Shown here: positions 19,126 through 27,916 of the stretch, piece after piece | How the letters are laid out: every line of letters begins with the position of its first letter | Numbering within the stretch: position 1 is the stretch's first letter | From: Mameliella sp. MMSF_3455 | Lineage (GTDB): Bacteria; Pseudomonadota; Alphaproteobacteria; Rhodobacterales; Rhodobacteraceae | Assembly (NCBI RefSeq): GCF_030733205.1 | Contig: NZ_JASHJL010000004.1 | Span: 124,001-188,000 of the forward strand | DNA length: 64,000 nucleotides | Direction: 5' to 3' | The notes under the pieces: generated by a model | Told to the model about the DNA's origin: nothing | Database searches by the model: none | The model's input: the letters and a program-made list of their open reading frames with translations, nothing else | Program-made: the position numbers and the translations under genes

Positions 19126-19881
19126 ATGTTCGGAATCGAGATCATCGACGCATCGCTTTTGCCCGCCATGTTCGTGGCGCTTCTGGCCGGTGTCATTTCC
19201 TTTCTCAGCCCCTGCGTTCTGCCGGTCGTGCCCCCTTACCTCGCCTACATGAGTGGCGTATCCCTGACAGATCTTGGCGACCGCGAGGGTGAGACGCGAA
19301 ACAAGGCACTGATGCCGGCGCTATTCTTCGTGCTGGGCCTGTCGACGGTCTTTCTGCTGATGGGGTTCGCCGCTTCGGCGGTGGGGGCAGCCTTTCTGCA
19401 GTACCAGGAGTGGTTCAACACCGCTGCGGGCATCACCGTCATGGTCTTTGGGGCCCATTTCGTCGGCGTCTACCGGATCGGGTTTCTAGACCGCGAGGCG
19501 CGGCTGGATGCGGGCGACCGGGGCGGTTCGGCCTTTGGCGCCTATATCCTGGGTCTTGCCTTCGCTTTTGGCTGGACGCCCTGCATAGGCCCGCAACTGG
19601 GCGCGATCCTGAGCCTTGCGGCCTCCGAGGCTTCGGTGACGCGCGGCACGCTTCTGCTGGCGGTCTACGCGGCGGGTCTGGGCATTCCCTTTCTTCTGGT
19701 CGCGGCGTTCCTGCCGCGTCTGGGCGGTGTCATGGGCTGGATGAAACGGCACATGGAACAGATCGAACGGGCGATGGGCCTGCTTCTGTGGACCATCGGT
19801 CTGCTGATGCTGACGGGCGGGTTCTCGGCACTGTCCTTCTGGCTGCTGGAAACCTTCCCGGCACTGGCGACCCTGGGCTGA
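19126..19881 (+). CDS. ccdA: CcdA-type thiol-disulfide transporter (cytochrome c biogenesis)
   Basis: 252 aa with about six transmembrane helices. The two redox cysteines sit in the family contexts FLSPCVLPVVPPYL and GWTPCIGPQLG. CcdA passes electrons from cytoplasmic thioredoxin across the inner membrane to periplasmic apocytochrome c maturation thiols. The start is uncertain: ATGs at 19108 and 19126 are both possible, and the family N-terminus MFGIE favours the latter. Confidence 0.92.
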   Translation: MFGIEIIDASLLPAMFVALLAGVISFLSPCVLPVVPPYLAYMSGVSLTDLGDREGETRNKALMPALFFVLGLSTVFLLMGFAASAVGAAFLQYQEWFNTAAGITVMVFGAHFVGVYRIGFLDREARLDAGDRGGSAFGAYILGLAFAFGWTPCIGPQLGAILSLAASEASVTRGTLLLAVYAAGLGIPFLLVAAFLPRLGGVMGWMKRHMEQIERAMGLLLWTIGLLMLTGGFSALSFWLLETFPALATLG

Positions 19882-19948
19882 GGCGGGTAGCTGCCTTACT
19901 CTTGCCGGAAAGCCTCGTTACCATTGTCGCAACAATGAGGTGCGGACG

Positions 19949-21190
19949 ATGGGCATTGACCAGGCCGAAACATCGCAGGACGTCAGAAGTCGCCGGGTCT
20001 TCTACATTCCGGGCTATGACCCGATTCACCCTCGCCGTTACCGCGAACTCTACCGCAAGGAGGGCGCCGCGCAGGCGGCGATCTCCGGGTATGAGATCGC
20101 GCTGAATCCCAAGCGCACCGGCGGTCTCTATGGCTGGCACGTCGCATGCGATACGGCAGGCCAGCGGGTCACGACAGATGTCGAGGTTCTGGTCTGGTCC
20201 GACATCGTGCGGGACAGCATGTCGACCTCCATCCTCGCTACCTATGGTCAGCTTGTCCGCACCGCATGGGAGTACATTGCCACCGGGGCGCTGTTCCGGT
20301 TGATGCGGCTGCGAAAGGGGCCGGTGATTGCCGCGCTTTACCCGATTGGAATGCTCTTGCTGCAGTTGGTAATGACCCTGTTGGCGGGGTGGGCGGTTTT
20401 TGCGCTTTTCGGATTGCTGTCGCCCTGGCTGGGCATCGGCGCAACCGTTCCGGGCCTTGTCGCCTGGATCGGAACCGCCTGGGGCCTTTTGCGCTGGTTC
20501 AAAGCGAAGGACGGCAAGCTATTCGCCTACTACCTGATGCATGACTACGCCTTTTCGGCCCGTTTCCGGGGGGCAAACCCGCCCGAGCTGGAGGCGCGCA
20601 TGGGCGAATTTGCCACGATTATTGCCGCCGCGCTGCGTGATGACGTGGACGAGGTGCTGGTGGTCGGCCATTCCTCCGGTGCACATCTTGCGGTTTCGAT
20701 CCTGGCCGACCTGATCCGCGACGGACGCGTGCCCGCCAACGGGCCGGAACTGGCCTTTCTCAGCCTTGGACAGGTTGTGCCGATGGTGTCCTTCCTGCGC
20801 GACGCGCACCGGCTTCGGGCGGACCTGCGCTTTCTCAGCGCGCGCGAGGATGTGACCTGGGTCGATGTGACGGCGCCGGGTGACGGCTGTGCCTTTGCGC
20901 TTTGCGATCCGGTCAGCGTTTCTGGCGTGGCGCCAGAGGACAAACGCTGGCCGCTGGTCTTTTCGGCGCAGTTCACCCGTTCGCTGTCGCCAGAGCGGTG
21001 GCAGGAACTGCGGTGGAAGTTCTTCCGCCTGCATTTCCAGTACCTTTGTGCCTTCGACCGGCCGCTGGACTACGATTATTTCCAGATCACCGCCGGACCG
21101 ATCAGCCTGGGCGCCCGTTATACAGGGCGTCCGCCTTCAGCCAGCCGGATCGACGTGGCGGTGTCGAAATACACGAGCATTGCCGCATGA
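19949..21190 (+). CDS. Predicted membrane-associated alpha/beta-hydrolase-like protein
   Basis: 413 aa. It begins with FYIPGYDPIHPRRYRELY and has two hydrophobic helices around residues 120-180. A GHSSG nucleophile elbow (Gly240-Ser242-Gly244) is preceded by VLVV, as in serine hydrolases. The stop overlaps the ATG of the P450 gene (ATGA), so the two are translationally coupled and probably act on the same hydrophobic substrate. The start ATG follows GAGGTGCGG. No characterised homologue is recognised. Confidence 0.7.
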   Translation: MGIDQAETSQDVRSRRVFYIPGYDPIHPRRYRELYRKEGAAQAAISGYEIALNPKRTGGLYGWHVACDTAGQRVTTDVEVLVWSDIVRDSMSTSILATYGQLVRTAWEYIATGALFRLMRLRKGPVIAALYPIGMLLLQLVMTLLAGWAVFALFGLLSPWLGIGATVPGLVAWIGTAWGLLRWFKAKDGKLFAYYLMHDYAFSARFRGANPPELEARMGEFATIIAAALRDDVDEVLVVGHSSGAHLAVSILADLIRDGRVPANGPELAFLSLGQVVPMVSFLRDAHRLRADLRFLSAREDVTWVDVTAPGDGCAFALCDPVSVSGVAPEDKRWPLVFSAQFTRSLSPERWQELRWKFFRLHFQYLCAFDRPLDYDYFQITAGPISLGARYTGRPPSASRIDVAVSKYTSIAA

Positions 21191-22536
21191 CCCCACCGAA
21201 ACCGGCGGCGCGGCCTGACAGGGTCTCGCTCTGGCGCTACGTCAAACTCTTTCGGCAGGACATCCTCTCGGCCCAGCCCTCGCGACTGTACCGTGCCAAG
21301 ATGGCCGAGTTCCGCACGCCCTTCTTCCGGTCCTACCTGCTGAACCAGCCGGACCTGGTGAAGACGGTGCTCAAGGACCGCCCGATGGACTTCCCCAAGT
21401 CCGACCGCATCGGCGAGGGGCTGCGGCCGCTGCTGGGCGAGTCCGTCTTCCTGACCAACGGTGACACCTGGCAGCGGCAAAGACGCATCATCGACCCGGC
21501 CTTCGAGGGCGGGCGCCTGCGCGAGACCTATCCTGCCATGTGGGACGCTGCGCAGTCGGCGCTGGCGCGTTTGACGGCGCGAGCCGGGGAAGAGGTGGAA
21601 ATCGAAGAGATCGCCAGTCACGCGGCGGCGGACGTGATCTTTCGCACCCTGTTTTCCATCCCGATCGAGGATGAGATCGCGCAGGAGGTCTTTCACGAGT
21701 TCCGTGCCTACCAGCGCAGCCAGCCGATCCTGAACCTGGCCGCCTTTGTCCCCGTGCCGCGCTGGATGCCAAGGTTTTTCCGGCGCGATACCAAGGCCGC
21801 CGCGCTGCGGATTCGCACTCTCATCACCCGCCTGACCGAAGACCGGCAAAGGGCCATCGCCGCCGGGACCGCGCCCGACGATCTGGCCACCAAGATCATG
21901 ACGACACGCGATCCCGAGACGGGCCAGACCTTCAGCGCAGAAGAGATGGTCGACCAGGTGGCGATCTTTTTCCTTGCCGGTCATGAGACCAGCGCCTCGG
22001 CCCTGGGGTGGGCGCTGTACCTCTTGGCCACGCATCCCGACTGGCAGGATCGCGTCGCCGCAGAGGCACAGGTTCTGAACAGTTGCGATTTCGCCGACAT
22101 CTCGAAATTGCGCATGTCGCGCGACGTGTTCCGCGAGGCGCTGCGTCTCTATCCGCCGGTCCCGATGATGGTGCGCGAAACCACCTGTCCGGAACGGTTC
22201 CGCGACCGCGACATTGCCAAGGGATCGCAAATGGTGCTCAGCCCTTGGCATCTGCACCGCCACGAGGCGTTGTGGGACAACCCGGACGGGTTCGATCCTG
22301 CCCGCTGGCAGACCGAGAACGGCAAGCGTTGCGGGCGCGTGGCCTACATGCCCTTTTCCGCCGGGCCGCGTGTCTGCACCGGGGCGGGGTTCGCGATGGT
22401 CGAAGGTGTCTTGCTGCTTTCGCTGATCCTACGTGACCTCCGGGTGGATCCTGTCGATGGGTGCGAACCGGTGCCAGAGGCGCACCTGACCGTTCGGTCG
22501 CGCGACGGGATCTGGCTGCGGGTGACGCGTCGTTGA
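21187..22536 (+). CDS. Cytochrome P450
   Basis: 449 aa. The diagnostic motifs are all present: I-helix AGHETSA, K-helix EALRLYPP (ExxR) and heme-ligand loop FSAGPRVCTGAG with Cys397. The N-terminus lacks a membrane anchor, as expected for a bacterial soluble P450. No ferredoxin or ferredoxin reductase gene is adjacent, so redox partners must be encoded elsewhere. Coupled to the upstream hydrolase gene by ATGA overlap. The substrate is unknown; the partner suggests a lipid or ester. Confidence 0.93.
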   Translation: MTPPKPAARPDRVSLWRYVKLFRQDILSAQPSRLYRAKMAEFRTPFFRSYLLNQPDLVKTVLKDRPMDFPKSDRIGEGLRPLLGESVFLTNGDTWQRQRRIIDPAFEGGRLRETYPAMWDAAQSALARLTARAGEEVEIEEIASHAAADVIFRTLFSIPIEDEIAQEVFHEFRAYQRSQPILNLAAFVPVPRWMPRFFRRDTKAAALRIRTLITRLTEDRQRAIAAGTAPDDLATKIMTTRDPETGQTFSAEEMVDQVAIFFLAGHETSASALGWALYLLATHPDWQDRVAAEAQVLNSCDFADISKLRMSRDVFREALRLYPPVPMMVRETTCPERFRDRDIAKGSQMVLSPWHLHRHEALWDNPDGFDPARWQTENGKRCGRVAYMPFSAGPRVCTGAGFAMVEGVLLLSLILRDLRVDPVDGCEPVPEAHLTVRSRDGIWLRVTRR

Positions 22537-22667
22537 GGCGAAAAAACCGCGAAAAACCGTCTGTGGGTCGCAGTTAGCGATAACCATTGTCGTGGCCACT
22601 ATACCCATCGCACCGCCTGCGCTATCGAAGCAAATAAACGCCTTTCTTCTCATCACACGAGGATTTC

Positions 22668-23570
22668 ATGGGACAGGACGCCGCCACCTTTGCCAAACAG
22701 GTCGAACAGATGCGCACCGGAGCGGGATTCATCGCCGCGCTGGATCAGTCCGGGGGGTCGACGCCCAAGGCGCTGCGCCTCTATGGCGTGACCGAAGACA
22801 TGTATGACGGCGAAGACGCCATGTTCGGCGAGATCCACAAGATGCGCAGCCGAATCATCACGGCCCCGGATTTCACCAATGCCAAGGTCATCGGTGCCAT
22901 CCTGTTCGAGCGTACAATGCGCGGCGAGGTCGAAGGCCGGCCGACGCCGCAGGCGCTCTGGGACGTGCGCGGCATCGTGCCTTTCCTCAAGATCGACAAG
23001 GGGCTGGAGGACAAGGCAAACGGCGTCCAGATGATGAAGCCGATCCCGGGGATTAAGGAAACCCTGGAAGAGGCGGCCGAGTTCGGTATCTTCGGCACCA
23101 AGGAGCGCTCTGTCATTCACGAGGCGAACCCCGAAGGCATCAAGGCGATCGTCGCGCAGCAGTTCGAACTGGGCAAGACCGTCGTTGCGGCGGGTCTGGT
23201 GCCGATCCTGGAACCCGAAGTCGACATCAACTCGGCGACCAAGGCCGAGGCAGAGGCGCTGCTCAAGGCCGAGATCAAGGCGCATCTTGATCAGCTGGCC
23301 GAGGGTCAAAACGTGATGTTGAAACTGACGATCCCCTCCGAGGATGGTCTTTACGACGAGCTGGCCGACCATCCCCGCGTGATCCGCGTGGTGGCCCTGT
23401 CCGGGGGGTATTCCACCGAGGAAGCCTGTGAGCGCCTTGCGCGCCAGCCCAAGATGATTGCCTCGTTCAGCCGCGCCTTGGCCGAGGGGCTGACCAAGCA
23501 GATGTCGGATGCGGAATTCAACGCGGCGCTGGCGGCGAACATCGACAATATCTACCGGGCCTCCGCCTGA
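22668..23570 (+). CDS. Class I fructose-bisphosphate aldolase
   Basis: 300 aa. ALDQSGGSTPKAL near the N-terminus and LKLTIP with the Schiff-base Lys219 identify the class I aldolase family that bacteria use in glycolysis, gluconeogenesis and the Calvin cycle. The enzyme interconverts fructose 1,6-bisphosphate with dihydroxyacetone phosphate and glyceraldehyde 3-phosphate. It is monocistronic: a 131-bp upstream gap and a strong terminator bound it. The ribosome binding site is CGAGGA. Confidence 0.93.
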   Translation: MGQDAATFAKQVEQMRTGAGFIAALDQSGGSTPKALRLYGVTEDMYDGEDAMFGEIHKMRSRIITAPDFTNAKVIGAILFERTMRGEVEGRPTPQALWDVRGIVPFLKIDKGLEDKANGVQMMKPIPGIKETLEEAAEFGIFGTKERSVIHEANPEGIKAIVAQQFELGKTVVAAGLVPILEPEVDINSATKAEAEALLKAEIKAHLDQLAEGQNVMLKLTIPSEDGLYDELADHPRVIRVVALSGGYSTEEACERLARQPKMIASFSRALAEGLTKQMSDAEFNAALAANIDNIYRASA

Positions 23571-23598
23571 TCCACGGCAAGGCCAGACGGTCAAGATC

Positions 23599-23632
23599 AG
23601 CCCCGCGTCCACACCGGACGCGGGGCTTTTTT
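23599..23632 (+). terminator. Intrinsic terminator after aldolase gene
   Basis: A 12-bp perfect stem AGCCCCGCGTCC/GGACGCGGGGCT with loop ACACC and a run of six T. Confidence 0.93.
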
Positions 23633-23834
23633 CTGTTCGATCGCGATTTATTTTGGGGATCTTCTAAGCGATTTCAGGGGCTTGTCGGAGAGCGGGGGTT
23701 TTCCACACCTGCGCGCCCCAAGGATCACCGCCTATCTTGCGTCTCATATTCGACGTTCGGACCAAGGCAGGACGCAACCGCCCCGGACGGACCAAGGACC
23801 CAGGACCAAGCACTTTATTCAAAGGAACAGACCC

Positions 23835-24347
23835 GTGAAAAACTTTGCCAAGATCGCCTTCGCCGCCCTCGCCCTGACCGCCACCTCCGCTGCCGCAGGG
23901 CAGGGGGACAAGATCACCGCGATGGGCTATGGCCATTCCCAGCAGCAAGCCAAGATCGTGACCATCCAGACATGGACCGCCGCGGCGCATGAAAGCTACG
24001 GCTATGCCGACTGGAACACCGCCTATGTCGGGCAGATGGAGTGCGTGCAGAATTACGCCAAGACCACCAACGAGTTCTCGACCTTCTCCCGCGAGATCAT
24101 CAAGATCGGCGGCGACCAGAGCGCGCCCTGGACCTGCATCGTCAGTGGCTACCAGGACGTCAAGACCGGCTACAACGGCGGCCATGACAGCTACAAGCCG
24201 GCCAAGGGCCACGGCTACAAGGCGCCCGCTTTTGGCAGCCACAAGAAGGTGCCGACCCTGGGCTATGGCGGTGGCTATGCCGGTCACAGCGGCGGCTATA
24301 CCGGGGGCTACTCGGGCGGCTACGGCGGTTCGGCCTACAAGTACTGA
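23835..24347 (+). CDS. Secreted Gly/Tyr-rich protein of unknown function
   Basis: 170 aa from a GTG start preceded by AAAGGAAC. The first 20 residues form a signal peptide (KNFAKIAFAALALTATSAAA, cleavage before GQ). A mid-domain has two cysteines (MECVQNY and WTCIVSGYQ) that could form a disulfide. The last 50 residues are a low-complexity Gly/Tyr/His/Lys tail with GGY repeats ending GSAYKY. Such tails occur in surface-adhesive and phase-separating proteins, but no function is assigned. An in-frame ATG far upstream would bury the signal peptide and is rejected. Confidence 0.75.
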   Translation: MKNFAKIAFAALALTATSAAAGQGDKITAMGYGHSQQQAKIVTIQTWTAAAHESYGYADWNTAYVGQMECVQNYAKTTNEFSTFSREIIKIGGDQSAPWTCIVSGYQDVKTGYNGGHDSYKPAKGHGYKAPAFGSHKKVPTLGYGGGYAGHSGGYTGGYSGGYGGSAYKY

Positions 24348-24405
24348 TTTCGGGCTGGTCCAAGCGCGGTCATCCCCATTTTCTCCCGACCGCGCCTGAC
24401 CAGAA

Positions 24406-24440
24406 GACCCCGGTGCCGTTCCACGGCACCGGGGTCGCTT
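24406..24440. terminator. Strong hairpin between convergent genes
   Basis: A 14-bp stem GACCCCGGTGCCGT/ACGGCACCGGGGTC with a 3-nt loop. T tracts are short on both strands (GCTT on plus, TTCTGG on minus). It most likely acts as a shared terminator. Confidence 0.7.
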
Positions 24441-24450
24441 CATGTCCGGC

Positions 24451-25113
24451 TCACCTGGATGTGCCGCGCCGCCAGTCGGCCAGCGTCTTGCCCGGTTCGT
24501 CCACGAACAAGCCGGGCAGCGGCGTGAGATCGTCGATCCGGTCGACGCGGAGGCTGAGGAAGCGCGCCTCGGTTTCGTCCCAGCCGACACAGGTCCAGAC
24601 ACGGCCGAAGTAGTCCAGGTGCAGGGGGCGGATGTCGTGGCTCTTGCCAGCGGTGTTCACCCGCAGGCGCTGACGTGCGCGGATCGCGGCGCGGATCACC
24701 GGCATATGGACGAAACCGCGCGCCGCCTCGGCAAAGGATTCCGTGGCAAATCCGAAAGGGGCGGGCGCGGGGCCCGCATCCTCGGGCAGGACCGCCTCGA
24801 TCTTGGCCGCCAGGGAGCGCGCCGCCCCGGCCTGTTCCGGCAGGTCGGAGGCTCCCAGCGCGGCCAATGCGAGGTGCAGCGCCTCCAGCTCATCTTCGGT
24901 CAGGTTCAGCGGTGGCAGGGTGATCGCCGCTTGCACCGTGTAGCCGTATCCGCGCGCGCCCTCGACCGGCACCCCGGAGGCGGCCAGTACCTCCATGTCG
25001 CGGTAGATCGTGCGCACCGAGACGCCAAGATCCTGTGCCATCGCCTCGGCGGTGTGCAGCTTGCCGTCGCGCAGGCGCTGGGTCAGCGCGTAGAGCCGGT
25101 CCTTGCGGTTCAT
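24451..25113 (-). CDS. YafY-type HTH/WYL-domain transcriptional regulator
   Basis: 220 aa. An N-terminal winged helix (LHTAEAMAQDLGVSVRTIYRD) is followed by a linker and a C-terminal WYL domain (about 130-215, DIRPLHLDYFGRVWTCVGW). WYL regulators sense ligands, often nucleic-acid related. The gene is divergent from tatA with 258 bp between; this interval carries four TGACAA repeats that may be its operator. The open frame extends far upstream, but MNRKDRLYALTQRL is the expected family start. Confidence 0.87.
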   Translation of the reverse strand: MNRKDRLYALTQRLRDGKLHTAEAMAQDLGVSVRTIYRDMEVLAASGVPVEGARGYGYTVQAAITLPPLNLTEDELEALHLALAALGASDLPEQAGAARSLAAKIEAVLPEDAGPAPAPFGFATESFAEAARGFVHMPVIRAAIRARQRLRVNTAGKSHDIRPLHLDYFGRVWTCVGWDETEARFLSLRVDRIDDLTPLPGLFVDEPGKTLADWRRGTSR

Positions 25114-25217
25114 CCGCCTGCGTCCTTTCGCTTGTCCAACCGGTCGGAGACGCCGGCACACGGGCCTGTCGGCCCGTATCCGGGCACCCGATTCCGGGCA
25201 AATTCCTACGGACATAC

Positions 25218-25252
25218 TGACAAAATCCTGACAACTGACAAGCTCATGACAA
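25218..25252 (+). repeat. Four TGACAA direct repeats between regulator and tatA
   Basis: TGACAA occurs at 25218, 25229, 25236 and 25247, giving 11-bp spacing within two pairs and an 18-bp pair-to-pair period. It may be a binding site of the adjacent WYL regulator. Confidence 0.5.
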
Positions 25253-25371
25253 AACGAGTGCGCGAGCACTGCGCTTTGGCCCTTTTTCGGGGCTGAAAGT
25301 CCCTTTAGATAGCCGCAGTGGCATTGATGCGCGGAGCCGGTGCGGCCTCCGCCGACCTGAGGAGAGATATC

Positions 25372-25599
25372 ATGGGTATCGGAAACATCGGCCTTCCCGG
25401 CCTTCTGCTGATCGCCGTTGTCGTGCTGGTGCTGTTCGGCCGCGGCAAGATCTCGTCGCTGATGGGCGAGGTGGGCAAAGGCATCACCGCCTTCAAGAAG
25501 GGCGTGAGCGACGGCCAGCAGGAGCTGGAAGACCAGAAGGCCGAAGAGGCCAAGGACGTCACGCCCGAAGAGGAAGCCAAAGACAAGGACAAGGTGTAA
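25372..25599 (+). CDS. tatA: Sec-independent translocase TatA
   Basis: 75 aa. A short periplasmic start, one membrane helix ([19 protein letters not shown]), then an amphipathic helix ([14 protein letters not shown]) with the conserved FG hinge, and an acidic tail. TatA polymerises to form the passage for folded proteins. The start ATG follows GAGGAGAG; the first gene of a tatABC operon, 6 bp from tatB. Confidence 0.95.
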   Translation: MGIGNIGLPGLLLIAVVVLVLFGRGKISSLMGEVGKGITAFKKGVSDGQQELEDQKAEEAKDVTPEEEAKDKDKV

Positions 25600-25605
25600 G
25601 TCACC

Positions 25606-26088
25606 ATGTTCGATCTCGGCTTCGGCGAACTGCTGGTCATCGGCATCGTTGCGCTGATCATCGTCGGTCCCAAGGACCTGCCGGTGCTCTTTCGCAACGT
25701 CGGCCGGTTCATGGGCAAGGCGCGCGGCATGGCGCGCGAGTTCAGCCGCGCGATGAACGATGCGGCGGATGAAACCGGCGTGCGCGACGTGGCCAAGACT
25801 TTCAAGACGGCCACGAACCCGGTCAGCAGCGCGATGGACGGCGTCAAGGACGCCGCCAAGTCCATGACCAACCTGGACCCGGACAGCGAGACCGGCAAAC
25901 TGGCCAAGGAACGCGACGAGGCCAAGAAGAAGATCGAGGCCAACGCCGCGCGCAAGGCCGCTGAGCGCAAGCAGCGCGAGGCCGAAGAGGCCGCGCGCCG
26001 GGCCGAGGAACTGGAGGCTTCTCTGCAGGCCTCCGATGAGGCGGCCGCGCCCAAGGCGGCCCCGGACGAAGGGGACAAGACGGCATGA
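25606..26088 (+). CDS. tatB: Sec-independent translocase TatB
   Basis: 160 aa. The N-terminus [18 protein letters not shown] is the TatB membrane helix followed by the GPKDLP hinge and a long charged amphipathic region with Ala/Lys/Glu-rich coiled-coil character (about 105-150). TatB forms the substrate receptor with TatC. Its stop overlaps the tatC start by ATGA. Confidence 0.95.
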   Translation: MFDLGFGELLVIGIVALIIVGPKDLPVLFRNVGRFMGKARGMAREFSRAMNDAADETGVRDVAKTFKTATNPVSSAMDGVKDAAKSMTNLDPDSETGKLAKERDEAKKKIEANAARKAAERKQREAEEAARRAEELEASLQASDEAAAPKAAPDEGDKTA

Positions 26089-27059
26089 ACAATGCCCAGG
26101 ACGAGATCGAGGACAGCTCGGCCCCGCTGATCGAGCATCTGGCAGAACTGCGCACGCGGTTGATCCGGTCGGTGGTGGCACTGCTGATCGGTATCTGCAT
26201 CTGTTTCATCCCGCTGGGCGGCGATTTCATCGCCGAACACATCCTGCGGTTCCTGCTGGTCCCCATCGAGACGACGCTGCGCGCGCTGGGGGACCCCTCG
26301 CCGACGTTGCAATACACAAGCCCGCAGGAGTACCTGTTCGTGCTGTTCCGCATCGGCCTGGTCTTTGGCTTCGCGATGGCCTTTCCAGTCATCGCGCACC
26401 AGATGTGGCGTTTCGTGGCGCCGGGCCTCTACCGGTCCGAGAAAAGCGCCTTTCTGCCCTTCCTCGTTGCCTCGCCGGTCATGTTCCTGCTGGGGGCGAG
26501 CTTTGCGCATTTCGTTGTGACGCCGCTGGCGATGGCCTTTTTCCTGGGCTTCACAGATGCGCCGTCGGTCTTTGCCAATCTCATGTCGGGCACGGTCGAC
26601 CCGGACGGGATCGCGGCCGCCGTGGTGCCAGAGACCACCGAGGGGCTGAAGATCACCTTCTTCGGCAAGGTCAACGAAAGCCTGCAGACATCGCTTGTTT
26701 TCATCATGGCCTTTGGTCTTTGCTTCCAGTTGCCGGTCCTGCTGACGCTGATGGGCAAGGCCGGGCTTGTCTCGGCCGATGGCCTGGGCAGCGTGCGAAA
26801 ATACGCGATGGTCGGCATCCTGGTGCTGGCCGCGCTGGTGACACCGCCGGACGTGGTCACGCAGGTGATCCTTTTCACGGTGGTCTACGGTCTCTACGAG
26901 ATCTCGATCATCCTGGTGCGCCGGGTCGAGAAAAAGCGCGAGGCCGATCTCAAGGCGCAGGGCCTGTGGTTCGAGGAAGAACCGGACACCGAGAACGACC
27001 CGCTGATGGACGAGTTCGACGAGGAAGAATTCGAAGAAGGCGAGGGCCGCCAGAAATGA
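26085..27059 (+). CDS. tatC: Sec-independent translocase TatC
   Basis: 324 aa with six predicted membrane helices. The signature [15 protein letters not shown] near the N-terminus binds twin-arginine signal peptides. It is longer than the E. coli protein (258 aa), mainly through an extended loop (about 175-200, [16 protein letters not shown]) and a highly acidic C-terminal tail (about 300-324). Overlaps tatB upstream and the DUF815 gene downstream. Confidence 0.96.
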   Translation: MNNAQDEIEDSSAPLIEHLAELRTRLIRSVVALLIGICICFIPLGGDFIAEHILRFLLVPIETTLRALGDPSPTLQYTSPQEYLFVLFRIGLVFGFAMAFPVIAHQMWRFVAPGLYRSEKSAFLPFLVASPVMFLLGASFAHFVVTPLAMAFFLGFTDAPSVFANLMSGTVDPDGIAAAVVPETTEGLKITFFGKVNESLQTSLVFIMAFGLCFQLPVLLTLMGKAGLVSADGLGSVRKYAMVGILVLAALVTPPDVVTQVILFTVVYGLYEISIILVRRVEKKREADLKAQGLWFEEEPDTENDPLMDEFDEEEFEEGEGRQK

Positions 27060-27916
27060 GCGGTATGAAAGGCAAGAGAACCGCGGCGCTGGAACGCATC
27101 GCCGCGGCACTGGAACGGATGTCGCCCGCACCGCAGGCGGAGCCTGAATTCGACGGGGCTGAGGCCTTTGTCTGGCATGTTGAACCCGACCGGCTGGTGC
27201 CGGTGCCACAGGTCAACCGCATCCCGCTGGAACTGCTGGTCGGGATCGATCGGTCGCGGGATACGCTGCTGGAAAACACCCGCCAGTTCGCGCGCGGTCT
27301 GCCGGCCAACAACGCGCTCCTCTGGGGGGCGCGGGGCATGGGCAAGTCGAGCATCGTCAAGGCGATCCACGCCGCCGTGCGCGCCGAGGGGCATGACCTG
27401 AAACTGGTCGAGCTGCAGCGCGAGGATCTGGCCTCTGTCGGTCGGCTGCTGAACGTGCTGCGGGTCACCGAGCATCGCTTTGTTCTGTTCTGTGACGACC
27501 TGTCGTTCAGCCACGATGACGAGCACTACAAGAGCCTCAAGGCGGTGCTGGACGGCGGGATCGAAGGGCGGCCCGAGAACGTGCTGTTCTATGCCACCTC
27601 CAACCGCCGCCACCTGATGCCGCGCGACATGATCGAGAACGAACGGTCCACGGCCATCAACCCGTCAGAGGCGGTCGAGGAGAAGGTCTCTCTCTCGGAT
27701 CGTTTCGGATTGTGGCTGGGCTTTCACCCCTGTTCGCAGGACGAGTACCTGGAGATGATCCGGGGCTATTGCGATGCCTATGGTGTCAGCGTGGCCGAGG
27801 AAGAGCTGCGCGCCGAGGCGGTCGAATGGCAGGCGACGCGCGGGGCGCGGTCGGGCAGGGTGGCCTGGCAGTTCTTTACGGATCTGGCGGGTCGGAAGGG
27901 CGTGTCTCTGGGCTGA
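27056..27916 (+). CDS. DUF815 AAA-type ATPase
   Basis: 286 aa. Walker A GARGMGKS at 91-98, Walker B VLFCDDLSF, and a sensor-like YATSNRRHLMPRD match the DUF815 ATPases, which have no settled function. It starts inside the tatC stop (ATGA) and so is translated with the Tat operon, suggesting but not proving a link to export or envelope quality control. Its last 41 bp overlap the 3' end of the opposite-strand HxlR gene. Confidence 0.85.
   Translation: MSGMKGKRTAALERIAAALERMSPAPQAEPEFDGAEAFVWHVEPDRLVPVPQVNRIPLELLVGIDRSRDTLLENTRQFARGLPANNALLWGARGMGKSSIVKAIHAAVRAEGHDLKLVELQREDLASVGRLLNVLRVTEHRFVLFCDDLSFSHDDEHYKSLKAVLDGGIEGRPENVLFYATSNRRHLMPRDMIENERSTAINPSEAVEEKVSLSDRFGLWLGFHPCSQDEYLEMIRGYCDAYGVSVAEEELRAEAVEWQATRGARSGRVAWQFFTDLAGRKGVSLG

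Noticed and set aside
22574-22605. Promoter for the aldolase gene (TTAGCG and TATACC)
   Set aside because: The 20-bp spacer is too long and the -35 match is poor.
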